Shown: positions 1 to 10,156 of the stretch, one piece after another
Layout of the letters: each line of letters starts with the position of its first letter
Numbering within the stretch: the first letter of the stretch is position 1
Source of the DNA: Meghimatium bilineatum
Lineage: Eukaryota > Mollusca > Gastropoda > Stylommatophora > Philomycidae
Reading direction: 5' to 3'
DNA length: 64,000 nucleotides
Assembly: GCA_034231615.1 (NCBI GenBank)
Contig: CM067322.1
Location: 103,625,587-103,689,586, forward strand
Notes under the pieces: model-generated
What the model saw: only the letters and a program-made list of their open reading frames with translations
Told to the model about the DNA's origin: nothing
Databases searched by the model: none
Translations under genes and position numbers: made by a program

Positions 1-157
1 CTTGGTGAAAAAAATTCTTTAGCGTCGGTGTGAATCAAAAGTTGGATTCCGAAGTTCCCTGCGATCAAACAGACCTTTTCTGAAATATTCGCTTGAATAT
101 AGCTCTTGACACATGATGATGATGAAGTTGTTTCTTTAGCTGTGAACAACTTTAGAT

Positions 158-240
158 GACTTTTACTCTGGAGGTGACTTTTACTCTGGAGGTGACTTTT
201 ACTCTGGAGGTGACTTTTACTCTGGAGGTGACTTTTATTT
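158..240. repeat. 18-base minisatellite
   Basis: About four direct copies of GACTTTTACTCTGGAGGT, followed by a degenerate copy ending in a TTTGG segment. The DNA around it (1-157 and 241-343) shows no gene that I recognise. Confidence 0.9.
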
Positions 241-343
241 GGAAAATGACTTTTATAGACGGTTGATGCTGAAGACGTTAGAAAGAAACATGGCGCAACG
301 TCTTCGCCTTCCCCTGCGGTGTGTTGAATGTTTTGAACACAAG

Positions 344-357
344 TCCGGAAACGTGTG
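344..357. repeat. Left target-site duplication of the Penelope-like insertion
   Basis: TCCGGAAACGTGTG occurs here and again at 5219-5232, directly abutting the outer end of the right inverted arm. I read the pair as a 14-base target-site duplication. It could instead be coincidental, because 107 bases (358-464) separate it from the left arm. Confidence 0.6.
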
Positions 358-464
358 GGGATAAATGTTCCAGTGTTGGGTAACAACCCTAAACAGGAAG
401 CAGGTGGCTGGAGTAACACCGGGCAAATGTCAAGATAAACAAAAATAGGTAGATGTGTTACCAA

Positions 465-2366
465 AATAAAACATAACACAACCTAACAACGAGATACAGG
501 GACAGACGACGTTTCGACTATTAAGCCTTCATCAGGACAAACGAAAGACAACGGTACAACGAATCTTACATGGAAACAAACGTGGTTGATAGGAAGGAAA
601 GAGGAGGAGAGATAGTGGATAGATAGTGGAGGAAGTAAATAAGGAGCGGCATATTGGGGAGGAAGAGAGTATGGGGAGAAGAAGTGAGGAGAGAAAGTGC
701 ACGGAAGGAGGTGAGGAGCGAAAATGGATAAGGTTAAATTAAGATACTTACCTCAAAAGTGGCAACACGCAATGAGTATAACGAATAGATAGCAGAGGAA
801 GCAGAGATGGAGCAGCCTAGCAGGGAGGAAGAGGGTATGGGAAGAAGTGAGGAGGGGAAAGTGCACAGAAGGAGATGAGGAGTGAAAATAGTTAAGGTGT
901 AATAGCAAGTTAACTAAGATAAATGAGGATAAATTCAGATACTTACCTGAAATGGCAACAGGCAATGAGTATTAGCATACAGTCGTCATGGAAACGCAAA
1001 AGAGGATGGTAGGAGAGATCAGATGAGGGAGAGAGAGAGAGATGGAGATGAAGAATAAAGTAGAGAAAAAAAGAGAGAAAAGAAAGAAACGACCGAGCAG
1101 ATATAGGCAGTGGAGAGAGACTATAAGTAGGAGTACATAATGGTGGGAAGAAAATACAGTGATAATACAATGATGTATGTAAGTGAGAGTAAAATATAAA
1201 ATATAGGTGATAATATATAAAAAAGAACTTATCTGATACGTAGAGAACTGGCTAGCTTGAAACCAACAGTCACACTGGTGGGTCAGGGTCAATGGACAAT
1301 GAAAGCTAGTGAGGCAAGTAGCGTCAATAAAATACCAACATGCCAGATTGTCACACCACAGGAAACAAGAGGACAACAGAAATGGCCGCAGGGAAGATTG
1401 AGCGATAAGTATAACGGTCCAGTATTATGACGAGAGACCGACTGAAATAATAGGCAGGGCCGTAGAGAGAAACCCGAGGCGGGTAAAAGTTAAAACCGTG
1501 ACTCCTACAAATAGTCATAGAGACAGATAAAAAAAGGGATGAGAGGAATGCAGACGAGAAGAACAAGAAAAGAGAGAAGAAGAAGAGAAAAAAAGAAAAG
1601 AGAAAAAAAAGAAGAAAAAAAGAAAAAAGAAGAAGAAAACGGTGGATAGACGGGGGCCCCGAGCCGGAAATACGCCACGCAAGGACGGGATGTGGAAGTA
1701 GGAAGGAGCCTACCAGACACAGCAAGGTAGGGTGGGGGACTAACACGGGGAGGCGCGTCGTGCGAAGGTATCAGGCGGATAAAGAAAGAAGGTGCAGAAG
1801 AGAAGGGTACCAGAGTAGGAGAGAAAAGGGGAAAGGAGGCAATGTCAGATGGAGGCAGACCCAGAACTACAGCCAAAGCATGTGAGGTGGTGGGGGGTCG
1901 TATGTGACCAAGTAAGGGTCATCAGTCCATAATGTCGTTGTAGTTGGAGGTCGGTGTAACAGAGGTTCCGATAAAATAAATATTGCGGAAGATGGACCAA
2001 GGTCACAACCGCAACGACAAGTACCTTTTAGGCCCCGTGTTCGGAAGTGAGACCCGTCGCATCAACCGAAGATGATAAGAGGATGGACTAGCCGCACGTC
2101 ACAATCCCTATGTGGGTATTGCCCGCACTGTACACTAGCCCATCTATGGGAACAACGATCAACGGACAGAACCTCGAGCCACCGATACACGATCCCTTAG
2201 TCCAGGCCATGTACCATGGTGAGAAACATGTCAGATGAAACGATGTTCGTAGTTGAGTGAGACCAACCGTACATTGCAACCCACTGGAGGTGTTGCCCGT
2301 ACCGCACGCTGGCTCCATAAATATACATAGGGGACCCCTGTATCCGAGCCATCCAAGTCGTGTGGG
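465..2366 (-). repeat. Left arm of the Penelope-like inverted repeat
   Basis: It is the reverse complement of 3296-5219. Position 465 pairs with 5219 and 2359 with 3303, so the arms differ by a net 22 bases of small indels. The arm is purine-rich on the plus strand (long GA/A runs near 1560-1640) and holds only shadow open frames. It ends internally in a run of more than 20 A. Confidence 0.9.
511..535 (-). ncRNA. Hammerhead-like core, left arm
   Basis: This is the mirror copy of the motif at 5149-5173: CTGATGA, a possible 4-bp stem with a TAAT loop, then GAAAC, read on the minus strand. See the right-arm entry for the weaknesses of this call. Confidence 0.35.
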
Positions 2367-2620
2367 AAAAAAAAAAAAAAAAAAAAAACTTAGCCACTAG
2401 GTTTGCCGAACACTTACGGGACATCCGTAACTATGGATCTTCCCCGGTGGCTCTCCACTTCAACACCAATTCTCACCGTGGTGTGCTGGACATTCAGGTC
2501 ACTGGCTTAGTCTCTTGCCACTCAGGTGACCGGCAACGTTTCTCATTAGAAAACCGCCTCATTCTTAATCTTGGCACTCTTAAGCCCCATGGCATCAATG
2601 ACCAGCTATACTTTCAATAA
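2360..2620 (+). pseudogene. Penelope-like GIY-YIG endonuclease, C-terminal fragment
   Basis: The frame after the A-run reads RFAEHLRDIRN, then a PVALHFN-type segment, then LENRLILNLGTLKPHGIND and a stop at 2618-2620. This order (EHLRDIRN, VA-HFN, E-LI-LGTL-P-GIN) matches the end of the GIY-YIG domain in the ORF of Penelope-like elements. The catalytic N-terminal half of the domain and the whole reverse transcriptase are missing. The open frame starts artificially at an ATG inside the arm end (TGTGGG plus poly-A). The fragment is presumably 5'-truncated and inactive. Confidence 0.75.
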
Positions 2621-3290
2621 TCTCTATACCTCCCCCCCCCCATTTTTGTGTGTGTGTGTCTCCCTTGCTATGCCTCCCTGCTGCTCCTACATTCCTTCCT
2701 TCTGCCATCCCCCTATCCTCATTTTGTCTTACTCCTCTCCTTGCTACTGTTCCTCTCCATTGTGGTGGATCGGCTTGGGCCCCCACCCAGAGGTTGGGGC
2801 TACGGTGACCCGCTACGTTGCTATTGATGTGTTGGTGGGTTGTTACGCCTTGGGACTGGGACCGGCAGGATTTCATCCGGGGTGGGCCTAGTGCGGCTTT
2901 GCGCGTCGATTCTATGCCTCATCTGTATCTCTTGCTATCACACTCCACTCTCTTTCTACGGGTTGTTTTACCCAGGCTTCATTCTCCTCTTCCCCGTTCG
3001 ATTCTTCGTCCTACTCTGTCTACTTTCTCCATTCCCACTACTTGAGGCTGTGTCCTCTGTTTCTTCTGTGCCATTCTCTGTGGCCCGTGGGCGCCACCAC
3101 GTACCTATCATCTTATTACTTTTGGCCTTTTGCCGCTCTCTGGTTGTCCTTCTTTGGTCTTGTTGGGTCGTCTACCCTTACAGCTACTTAGCATGCCGAG
3201 GCTGGGAGACCTTTACACCGACTACATATATATATATATTTATTTATTTAGAATATACATATATATTTATTTATTTTTTATTTTATTTTT
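2621..3290. other. Unique centre of the Penelope-like insertion, 3' non-coding part
   Basis: A C/T-rich stretch with short C runs and a (TG) run near 2648, then AT-rich (TA and TTTA runs near 3222-3290). It probably corresponds to 3' untranslated sequence of the plus-strand copy. No gene was seen. Confidence 0.5.
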
Positions 3291-4679
3291 TTTTTCCCAC
3301 ACGACTTGGATGGCTCGGATACAGGGGTCCCCTATGTATATTTATGGAGCCAGCGTGCGGTACGGGCAACACCTCCAGTGGGTTGCAATGTACGGTTGGT
3401 CTCACTCAACTACGAACATCGTTTCATCTGACATGTTTCTCACCATGGTACATGGCCTGGACTAAGGGATCGTGTATCGGTGGCTCGAGGTTCTGTCCGT
3501 TGATCGTTGTTCCCATAGATGGGCTAGTGTACAGTGCGGGCAATACCCACATAGGGATTGTGACGTGCGGCTAGTCCATCCTCTTATCATCTTCGGTTGA
3601 TGCGACGGGTCTCACTTCCGAACACGGGGCCTAGAAGGTACTTGTCGTTGCGGTTGTGACCTTGGTCCATCTTCCGCAATATTTATTTTATCGGAACCTC
3701 TGTTACACCGACCTCCAACTGCAACGACATTATGGACTGATGACCCTTACTTGGTCACATACGACCCCCCACCACCTCACATGCTTTGGCTGTAGTTCTG
3801 GGTCTGCCTCCATCTGACATTGCCTCCTTTCCCCTTTTCTCTCCTACTCTGGTACCCTTCTCTTCTGCACCTTCTTTCTTTATCAGCCTGATACCTTCGC
3901 ACGACGCGCCTCCCCGTGTTAGTCCCCCACCCTACCTTGCTGTGTCTGGTAGGCTCCTTCCTACTTCCACATCCCGTCCTTGCGTGGCGTATTTCCGGCT
4001 CGGGGCCCCCGTCTATCCACCGTTTTCTTCTTCTTTTTTCTTTTTTTCTTCTTTTTTTCTCTTTTCTTTTTTTCTCTTCTTCTTCTCTCTTTTCTTGTTC
4101 TTCTCGTCTGCATTCCTCTCATCCCTTTTTTTATCTGTCTCTATGACTATTTGTAGGAGTCACGGTTTTAACTTTTACCCGCCTCGGGTTTCTCTCTACG
4201 GCCCTGCCTATTATTTCAGTCGGTCTCTCGTCATAATACTGGACTGTTATACTTATCGCTCAATCTTCCCTGCGGCCATTTCTGTTGTCCTCTTGTTTCC
4301 TGTGGTGTGACAATCTGGCATGTTGGTATTTTATTGACGCTACTTGCCTCACTAGCTTTCATTGTCCATTGACCCTGACCCACCAGTGTGACTGTTGGTT
4401 TCAAGCTAGCCAGTTCTCCACGTATCAGATAAGTTCTTTTTTATATATTATCACCTATATTTTATATTTTACTCTCACTTACATACATCATTGTATTATC
4501 ACTGTATTTTCTTCCCACCATTATGTACTCCTACTTATAGTCTCTCTCCACTGCCTATATCTGCTCGGTCGTTTCTTTCTTTTCTCCCTTTTTTCTCTAC
4601 TTTATTCTTCATCTCCATCTCTCTCTCTCCCTCATCTGATCTCTCCTACCATCCTCTTTTGCGTTTCCATGACGACTGT

Positions 4680-5060
4680 ATGCTAATACTCATTGCCTGT
4701 TGCCATTTCAGGTAAGTATCTGAATTTATCCTCATTTATCTTAGTTTACTTGCTATTACACCTTAACTATTTTCACTCCTCATCTCCTTCTGTGCACTTT
4801 CCCCTCCTCACTTCTTCCCATACCCTCTTCCTCCCTGCTAGGCTGCTCCATCTCTGCTTCCTCTGCTATCTATTCGTTATACTCATTGCGTGTTGCCACT
4901 TTTGAGGTAAGTATCTTAATTTAACCTTATCTATTTTACTTACTACCACACCTTATCCATTTTCGCTCCTCACCTCCTTCCGTGCACTTTCTCTCCTCAC
5001 TTCTTCTCCCCATACTCTCTTCCTCCCCAATATGCCGCTCCTTATTTACTTCCTCCACTA
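4680..5060. repeat. 195-base tandem duplication in the right arm
   Basis: Two diverged copies about 195 bases apart, aligned on GGTAAGTATC at 4711 and at 4906. Each is followed by CT-rich sequence ending in a CTCTTCCTCCC-type segment. The left arm contains the mirror duplication. Confidence 0.8.
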
Positions 5061-5148
5061 TCTATCCACTATCTCTCCTCCTCTTTCCTTCCTATCAACC
5101 ACGTTTGTTTCCATGTAAGATTCGTTGTACCGTTGTCTTTCGTTTGTC

Positions 5149-5179
5149 CTGATGAAGGCTTAATAGTCGAAACGTCGTC
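5149..5179 (+). ncRNA. Hammerhead-ribozyme-like core near the Penelope element end
   Basis: CTGATGA (5149-5155) is followed by GGCT-TAAT-AGTC, able to form a 4-bp stem II with a TAAT loop, then GAAAC (5169-5173) and GTCGTC. Hammerhead motifs are established in terminal repeats of Penelope-like elements, often with a minimal helix III. I cannot see a convincing helix I by eye, so catalytic activity is doubtful. The same motif lies inverted at 511-535. Confidence 0.4.
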
Positions 5180-5218
5180 TGTCCCTGTATCTCGTTGTTA
5201 GGTTGTGTTATGTTTTAT

Positions 5219-5232
5219 TCCGGAAACGTGTG
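5219..5232. repeat. Right target-site duplication of the Penelope-like insertion
   Basis: TCCGGAAACGTGTG, identical to 344-357. Confidence 0.6.
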
Positions 5233-5599
5233 CTGCTTCGGTATACTTCGAGAACACGTACAATAGATTGCCCTCAAGTATCGTATCAACATGATCTGGT
5301 TGTTCCATGTTCAATGTCAGATGAATATCAGCGGTGTTACTCGAGAGGAAAGCGGCCCTCAGGTGGCGGTTGTCTGTCATCTGAACTTATAACATCACGC
5401 CCGTGGATTTCCTGTCTCACAGCTGTCTTGTTAAATGTGTACTGTTGTCATTACACAACAGTAACTTGACGTCAAAGGTAGGCCACTGTCTTGTGCGGAC
5501 GATATCCTGACATAACAGGCAAGTTAAGAACAGAACATGTCAGCGCTCTGCAGAAGAAATTAAATCGTATCGCTCCTGATGTCGGGATTCTGGGGCACT
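5233..5599. other. Unassigned sequence
   Basis: Unique-looking DNA between the Penelope-like insertion and the LINE. Short open frames exist on both strands but none resembles a known protein. Confidence 0.4.
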
Positions 5600-6672
5600 G
5601 ATCAACAAAGACACAAGAATATTGTTGGGCAATTTGGACTAGAGACAAGAAATGACAGGAGAACGACTTACACAGTTCTGTGAGGAGAACAATATGATCA
5701 TATGTAATACATTCTTTGAACATGAAATAAGAAGATTATATACATGGAAAAGTCCTAGAAACAGAAAGAGGAACCTAATAGATTACATTATGATCAACAA
5801 TATATTTAGAAATAGTGTCAAGAACACTAAAACATATACAGGCGCAGATATCAACTCTGAACATAATCCAGTGCTGTACAAAATACATGTCAAACTTAAA
5901 AAGATAGAACATAGAAGAATTTCAGATCCACAGATAGAAGCATCAGCACTAAAACAACCAGACATACAACAAAAATACCTTGTAGATGTAAGGAATAGAT
6001 ATGAACATCTAATGATAGAGTGCATGGAACAATACAGAAGGGAAAATCCAGAAGAGAAAATAGAAAATAAATGGGACAGCCTAAGGAACAGTATTCAAAC
6101 ATCAAATGAAAATTTACCAATAAAAAAAGTCAAGAACAAACAAACATGGATGACAGATGAAATATTTGAGAAAATGTCAGAAAGAAAGAAAGCTAAAAAT
6201 ACCCCCAACATACTCTATTATAGACAATGAAAAACGTACATGTGAAGAAACAATGGATATAAACAAAATGCAGTGAAATAGAGGAGATGTCCATACAACA
6301 AAAGACAAAACTAATGCATAAGGAGATAAGGCAGATCACAAATAAGAAAAATCCTATAACTGGGGGTTGCTTCATTAAAGATAAAAAAGGGAAAAAAGTT
6401 ATTTGATAAAGCAGAGGTATTAACAAGATGGGCAGATTATGTGACAGAACTGTTTGACGACCAATGGAACAAAACACCAACAATACACAACAATGATGGA
6501 CCAGAAATACTGAAAGCAGAAGTAGAAAGTGCAATAAAATCAATGAAATGTGGAAAGTCTGCAGGCTCCGACAACATAACGGCAGACATAATTTTAAAAA
6601 TCTAAATGAATTTGGTGTGGATATTATCACAGAATTTTGCAATGACATATATAAAACAGGCCATATACCTAG
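5600..6672 (+). pseudogene. RTE/BovB-type LINE, endonuclease and linker part
   Basis: From about 5620 the frame reads a GERLTQFCEENNMIICNT-type segment, then RRLYTW, NLIDYIM and a GADINSEHNPVL-type stretch. These are the C-terminal motifs of the apurinic-type (EEP) endonuclease of RTE/BovB-like LINEs. The frame is open to a stop at 6228-6230. Beyond it, shifting frames still read the linker into the reverse transcriptase (KSAGSDNI, then FCNDIYKTGHIP), so frameshifts have accumulated. The 5' half of the endonuclease is missing, and the element is broken at about 6670 by a hAT transposon. The LINE resumes near 8462. Confidence 0.8.
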
Positions 6673-7011
6673 GGTTACCATGCGTCCGGGATTCCCCGGA
6701 CATGTCCTCTTTTTATGCCGGCGTCCGGGCGGCTTTCCAGAAAAATGGCTTTTGTCCGAGTTTTTTCTCCGGACGATCTCCCCGATCGATCGATCGATCG
6801 ATACTTTCTTACTTACTTTGTGAAGTAAACACGCGCGCCAGCTATATTTAGCTCAATGTTAACATTAGCCATCAGAACTTCCGGTTCCACAATTTTTTCC
6901 TTAACATAACACATTTCTCACAACAGACGCGAGTTCGTTAGTAAATTATTAATAAATAAATTTTTGAATTGAAGATTGAACTTAAATTATTTTTTTTATG
7001 AGATTTAAAAA

Positions 7012-8450
7012 ATGCCGAAAGGGAAGTGTTTATTTACAGACGCACTGAAGACCAACTATCCGGGTTTTCGTGCAGGCCGATATGACTGGGACGCTGAATG
7101 TTTGACATACGACGCGGAAAGTATATCTCTGTTGCCAATAACGGTGCACTGGATTTAGGGACACACGTAGAAACGTCGAAGCATGTGAAGAGTGTTCGCG
7201 GAACTACTTCATATACTAAAGTTATCAATTTTTTCGTAACGCCGGGTTCTTCTTCTTCTTCTTCAGCGTTCATTCTCAAACTCCCGCCAGATCTCTCTTG
7301 TAGCAGAACAATGGCCACACTAGATTTCCAGCAGGATGTAGTCCAGAGAATGGAAATGCGTTGTGTCGCCGTTTTATTTGCGCCAATGGCCCGACACATC
7401 CGTCTTCGGCGGGTAACGCCGGGTTCGAAAAGCGACGAATCTGTTTCTGCAGCTGAAGGTACACTGGCGTTTCACGCTGTCAAGCACCATCACGGCTATA
7501 AATCAATGGACTGCAGTTGTCGCCTAATAAAAACAATATTACCTGATTCTGATATTGCACAAAAAATGTCATGCGCGCGAACTAAAACAGAAGCAATTGT
7601 GGCTCTTTGCTGGCTCCGCATTCCGTCCAGATGTTTGTTACAGCAATGAACACAGTACGTTACTGTAGTGTTGCTACAGACGGTAGCAATCATGCCAGTG
7701 TTAAATTATTTCCTATTCTGATTCAATACTTTGATTATAGAAACGGTGGTTTACAGTTAATACTCACTAAAGTCCAAAGCACTCCAAATGAAATTGCAGA
7801 CATCATTTGCACTTGCATAAAGAATAGCTTGGACAAACATCACTTATTTCAGAAGTGCAAGGCCTATGCCGAGGACAATTGCAATACCAGTTTTGGGGGG
7901 TGTCCGGCGTAAAGCTGACGGCAATAATGTGTTTGCTAAGTTACAGAGGATGAAAGGCAATACAAACTTAGCGCCGGCAGTTGGTAGGTGGTTGCCCATC
8001 TCATGTGTTGAATCATGGCGCCGTGCATCATGACGCTGACACACTTGACCTTGACATTCAGTCAATCATTATGAAAATGTACAACTATTTTTCAATTTAC
8101 ACGGTTAGAACTGAACAACTGAAGGAGTACTGCGAGTTTGTTGAAGTGTAATATCGTCAGCTACTTGATCACAGCAAGACCCGATGGCTGTCACTGTTTT
8201 CTGATATCCAACGCTTGCTGGAGATGTTTTCAGCAGTGAAGTCTTTCTTCTTGTCTCAAGATAAACCACCTGCTGTGATCTGAAATATTTCTTTCAATAT
8301 GACTTGAGTGAGGTTTACCTTTGGCATTCTCTGATGAGTGTGTTCCAGCCCCACATTGAAAAACTTGAACGTGACAAGAATTCGCTGCTGGAGGTTATGA
8401 ATTGTCTTAAATACGTCCACGTTGCTTTCAAGAGAAGCTATACTGAGTAT
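7012..8450 (+). pseudogene. hAT-family transposase remnant
   Basis: A conceptual reading begins MPKGKCLFTDALKTNYPGF, the start of a BED-like zinc-finger region in hAT transposases. After an inserted SINE-like repeat it continues with AAEGTLAFHAVKHHH, DSDIAQKMSCARTKTEAIV, VATDGSNHASVKLFPILIQY and VQSTPNEIADI, a recognisable animal hAT family. From about 7910 on (RKADGNNVFAKLQ, then SEVYLW and LMSVFQPHIEKLERDKNSLL) it is split by several frameshifts and stops. The C-terminal dimerisation region is absent. It is not functional. Confidence 0.75.
7250..7412 (-). mobile_element. SINE-like insertion within the hAT element (copy 1)
   Basis: A 163-base segment flanked by the perfect 14-base direct repeat GTAACGCCGGGTTC (7236-7249 and 7413-7426). 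It interrupts the hAT transposase. On the minus strand it ends in a (GAA)n tail, as expected of a retroposed SINE. Related copies are at 15900-16055 and 56660-56815. I could not identify a tRNA, 5S or 7SL head. Confidence 0.75.
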
Positions 8451-8461
8451 CCGACTAGTGA

Positions 8462-9560
8462 TAGGTAAATATACAGAAGTTCAGAAAAGTATCTATATTT
8501 GCTTCATAGACTACAGCAAGGCAATTGACAGTCCAACATGAAAAATTAATCAAATGTCTTCAAGAAATAGGCATAGATGGAAAAGACATCAGACTGATTA
8601 GAAATATATATTGGGAACAAACTACGTCAATAAGGTGTGAAACGAGCTACTCAACATACATAGAAATAAAAAGAGGGGTAAGACAAGGATGCATTTTATC
8701 ACCAAGCCTATTTAATATCTACACAGAGAATATCTTTAAAAATATAGAAGAAATACCAGGACTCAAGATCAATGGGAAAATAATAAACAACATTAGATAT
8801 GCAGATGACACTGTTCTTTTAGCAGAAAGTGAACATGAACTACAAAGACTAATAGATCAAGTCAATAAATCAAGTAATGAATATGGACTGGATATAAATA
8901 TAAAAAGACCATGATAATCAGCAAAGACACAGAAGAACAAGAGCTAAACATAAACATACATGGAGAGAAACTACAACAAGTAGAACATTATCAATATCTT
9001 GGACACATAGTCACAAATGATGGCAGATGTGAAACAGAAGTTAAAAGGAGAATAGGAATGGCTAAAAGTACCTTCAATGACATGAGGAAAATATTAACAT
9101 CTAAACAAATTACAAACAAGTTAAAAAAATGAGAATTATAAAATGCTACATCTATTCTATATTAATGTATGGATCAGAAACATGGACACTAAATAAACAA
9201 TTAGAAGACATAATTGATGCCTTTGAGATGTGGAAAGTGCCTTAGACGAATAGGGAGAACATCATGGAAGGAGAAGAAAACAAAGAAGTTCTAACAACAC
9301 TTAATATGAAGAAAGAATTACTAAGAGAAATATCAGGCAAATAAAATATTGTGGACACATTAAAAGACATGGCACCTTGTAGATGACCTTACTTGAGGGT
9401 AAAGTCAAAGGAAATCCAGCAAGAGGTAGGCATAGATACAAGTGGGAGAGTAACATCACACGATGGACAGGTTACAGTCTAGCAGAGTGCACCACCAAAA
9501 CAAGAGACAGGGGATGTTGGAGATCCGTTGCGGCCAACATTCGTAGTGGAGACGGCACTT
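8462..9560 (+). pseudogene. RTE/BovB-type LINE, reverse transcriptase 3' half
   Basis: It reads SIYICFIDYSKAID, then from 8525 an open frame with GVRQGCILSPSLFNIY and the catalytic IRYADDTVLLAES (YADD) motif. A second frame (8911-9132) carries a YLGHIVTNDGRCETEVKRR-type segment. Later frames give ILMYGSETWTLN, and about 9450-9550 the usual WTGYSLAECTT...RGCWRSVAANI ending. Stops and frameshifts lie between the blocks, so the copy is dead. It continues the element at 5600-6672 with a gap of about 80 codons. Confidence 0.85.
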
Positions 9561-10156
9561 GATGATGAGTTACTTTTCAGCACACCCCCACCTGTTCATA
9601 GATTTGGGCACCACATCCACGTCATCTGCTAGGAATCATGGTCAAAGCTGCAGCTCATCTGGTTTTCCCAGCGTGATGTGCAATGCCAAGTTATTTGAAT
9701 GTTGCACTACAAAGGGGAAAAGCAAGTATAAACACATGAAATTCTGTGGGGGTTCCACATAAATAAAATTCCGACTACATTTACATATCACTTGCTGATG
9801 CTTGTCCTGGTAGGTCAATAGAGAGACCATCTGCATGCGGGGGTGTACATAATAAACTGGAACACCTTTCCATCTGGTGCATCAGTTACAATGTAGTCAT
9901 CAATCTCTCCACAGAAAACACTGTGTGCTTCTCATTCAACAACAAGATAGTCACATACACACTCTGCCAGGAGCATCCTTACTCACCTTTACATACAAAT
10001 AACAGCGCCAATAATATCTATTCCCTTTTAAGGCTCCGGTAGCACAGAAGCTGCTGTGCTAATATGTTTTGTTTTAGGGGGGCTTACTTCATGGCATGTG
10101 CTGACTGAAGTTTACATTTCATACGCAAACAAATACATATAGTCATACATAACTGT
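9561..10156. other. Unassigned sequence
   Basis: Sequence downstream of the LINE 3' end. A minus-strand reading near 9830-9900 (DAPDGKVFQFIMYTP) is faintly like a piggyBac-type transposase core but is too short and broken to call. Confidence 0.3.

Larger units (their letters stand above)
358..5218. mobile_element. Penelope-like retroelement, head-to-head inverted insertion
   Basis: Two near-identical arms of about 1.9 kb (465-2366 and 3296-5219) are reverse complements of each other around a 0.93-kb centre. The centre encodes, on the plus strand, the C-terminal part of a GIY-YIG-type endonuclease domain typical of Penelope-like elements. The right arm continues this copy to its 3' end, and the left arm is a second copy in the opposite orientation that lacks the coding part. 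No reverse transcriptase domain is present, so the structure is non-autonomous. Inverted or partial-tandem arrangements are established for Penelope-like elements. A 14-base direct repeat flanks the whole. Confidence 0.75.
3296..5219 (+). repeat. Right arm of the Penelope-like inverted repeat
   Basis: It is the mirror of 465-2366. The plus strand is pyrimidine-rich (CTT/TTC runs near 4020-4100) and without credible coding potential. Its end carries the hammerhead-like core and abuts the right direct repeat. Confidence 0.9.
6670..8461 (+). mobile_element. Decayed hAT transposon inside the LINE
   Basis: It starts at TAGGGTTACC, close to the CAGGGTTACC-type terminal repeat of many hAT elements. 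The transposase remnant runs from an ATG at 7012 to about 8450. No matching inverted repeat was seen at the right boundary and no clear 8-base target duplication, so the right end is probably deleted along with roughly 80 codons of the surrounding LINE. Confidence 0.65.

Noticed and set aside
3786-4310. 174-codon plus-strand frame in the right Penelope arm
   Set aside because: Low-complexity Ser/Phe-rich translation of a pyrimidine tract. It has no relation to the element's proteins.
9642-9900. piggyBac-like transposase fragment on the minus strand
   Set aside because: Only a faint DAPDGKVFQFIMYTP resemblance followed by stops; not enough to support a call.
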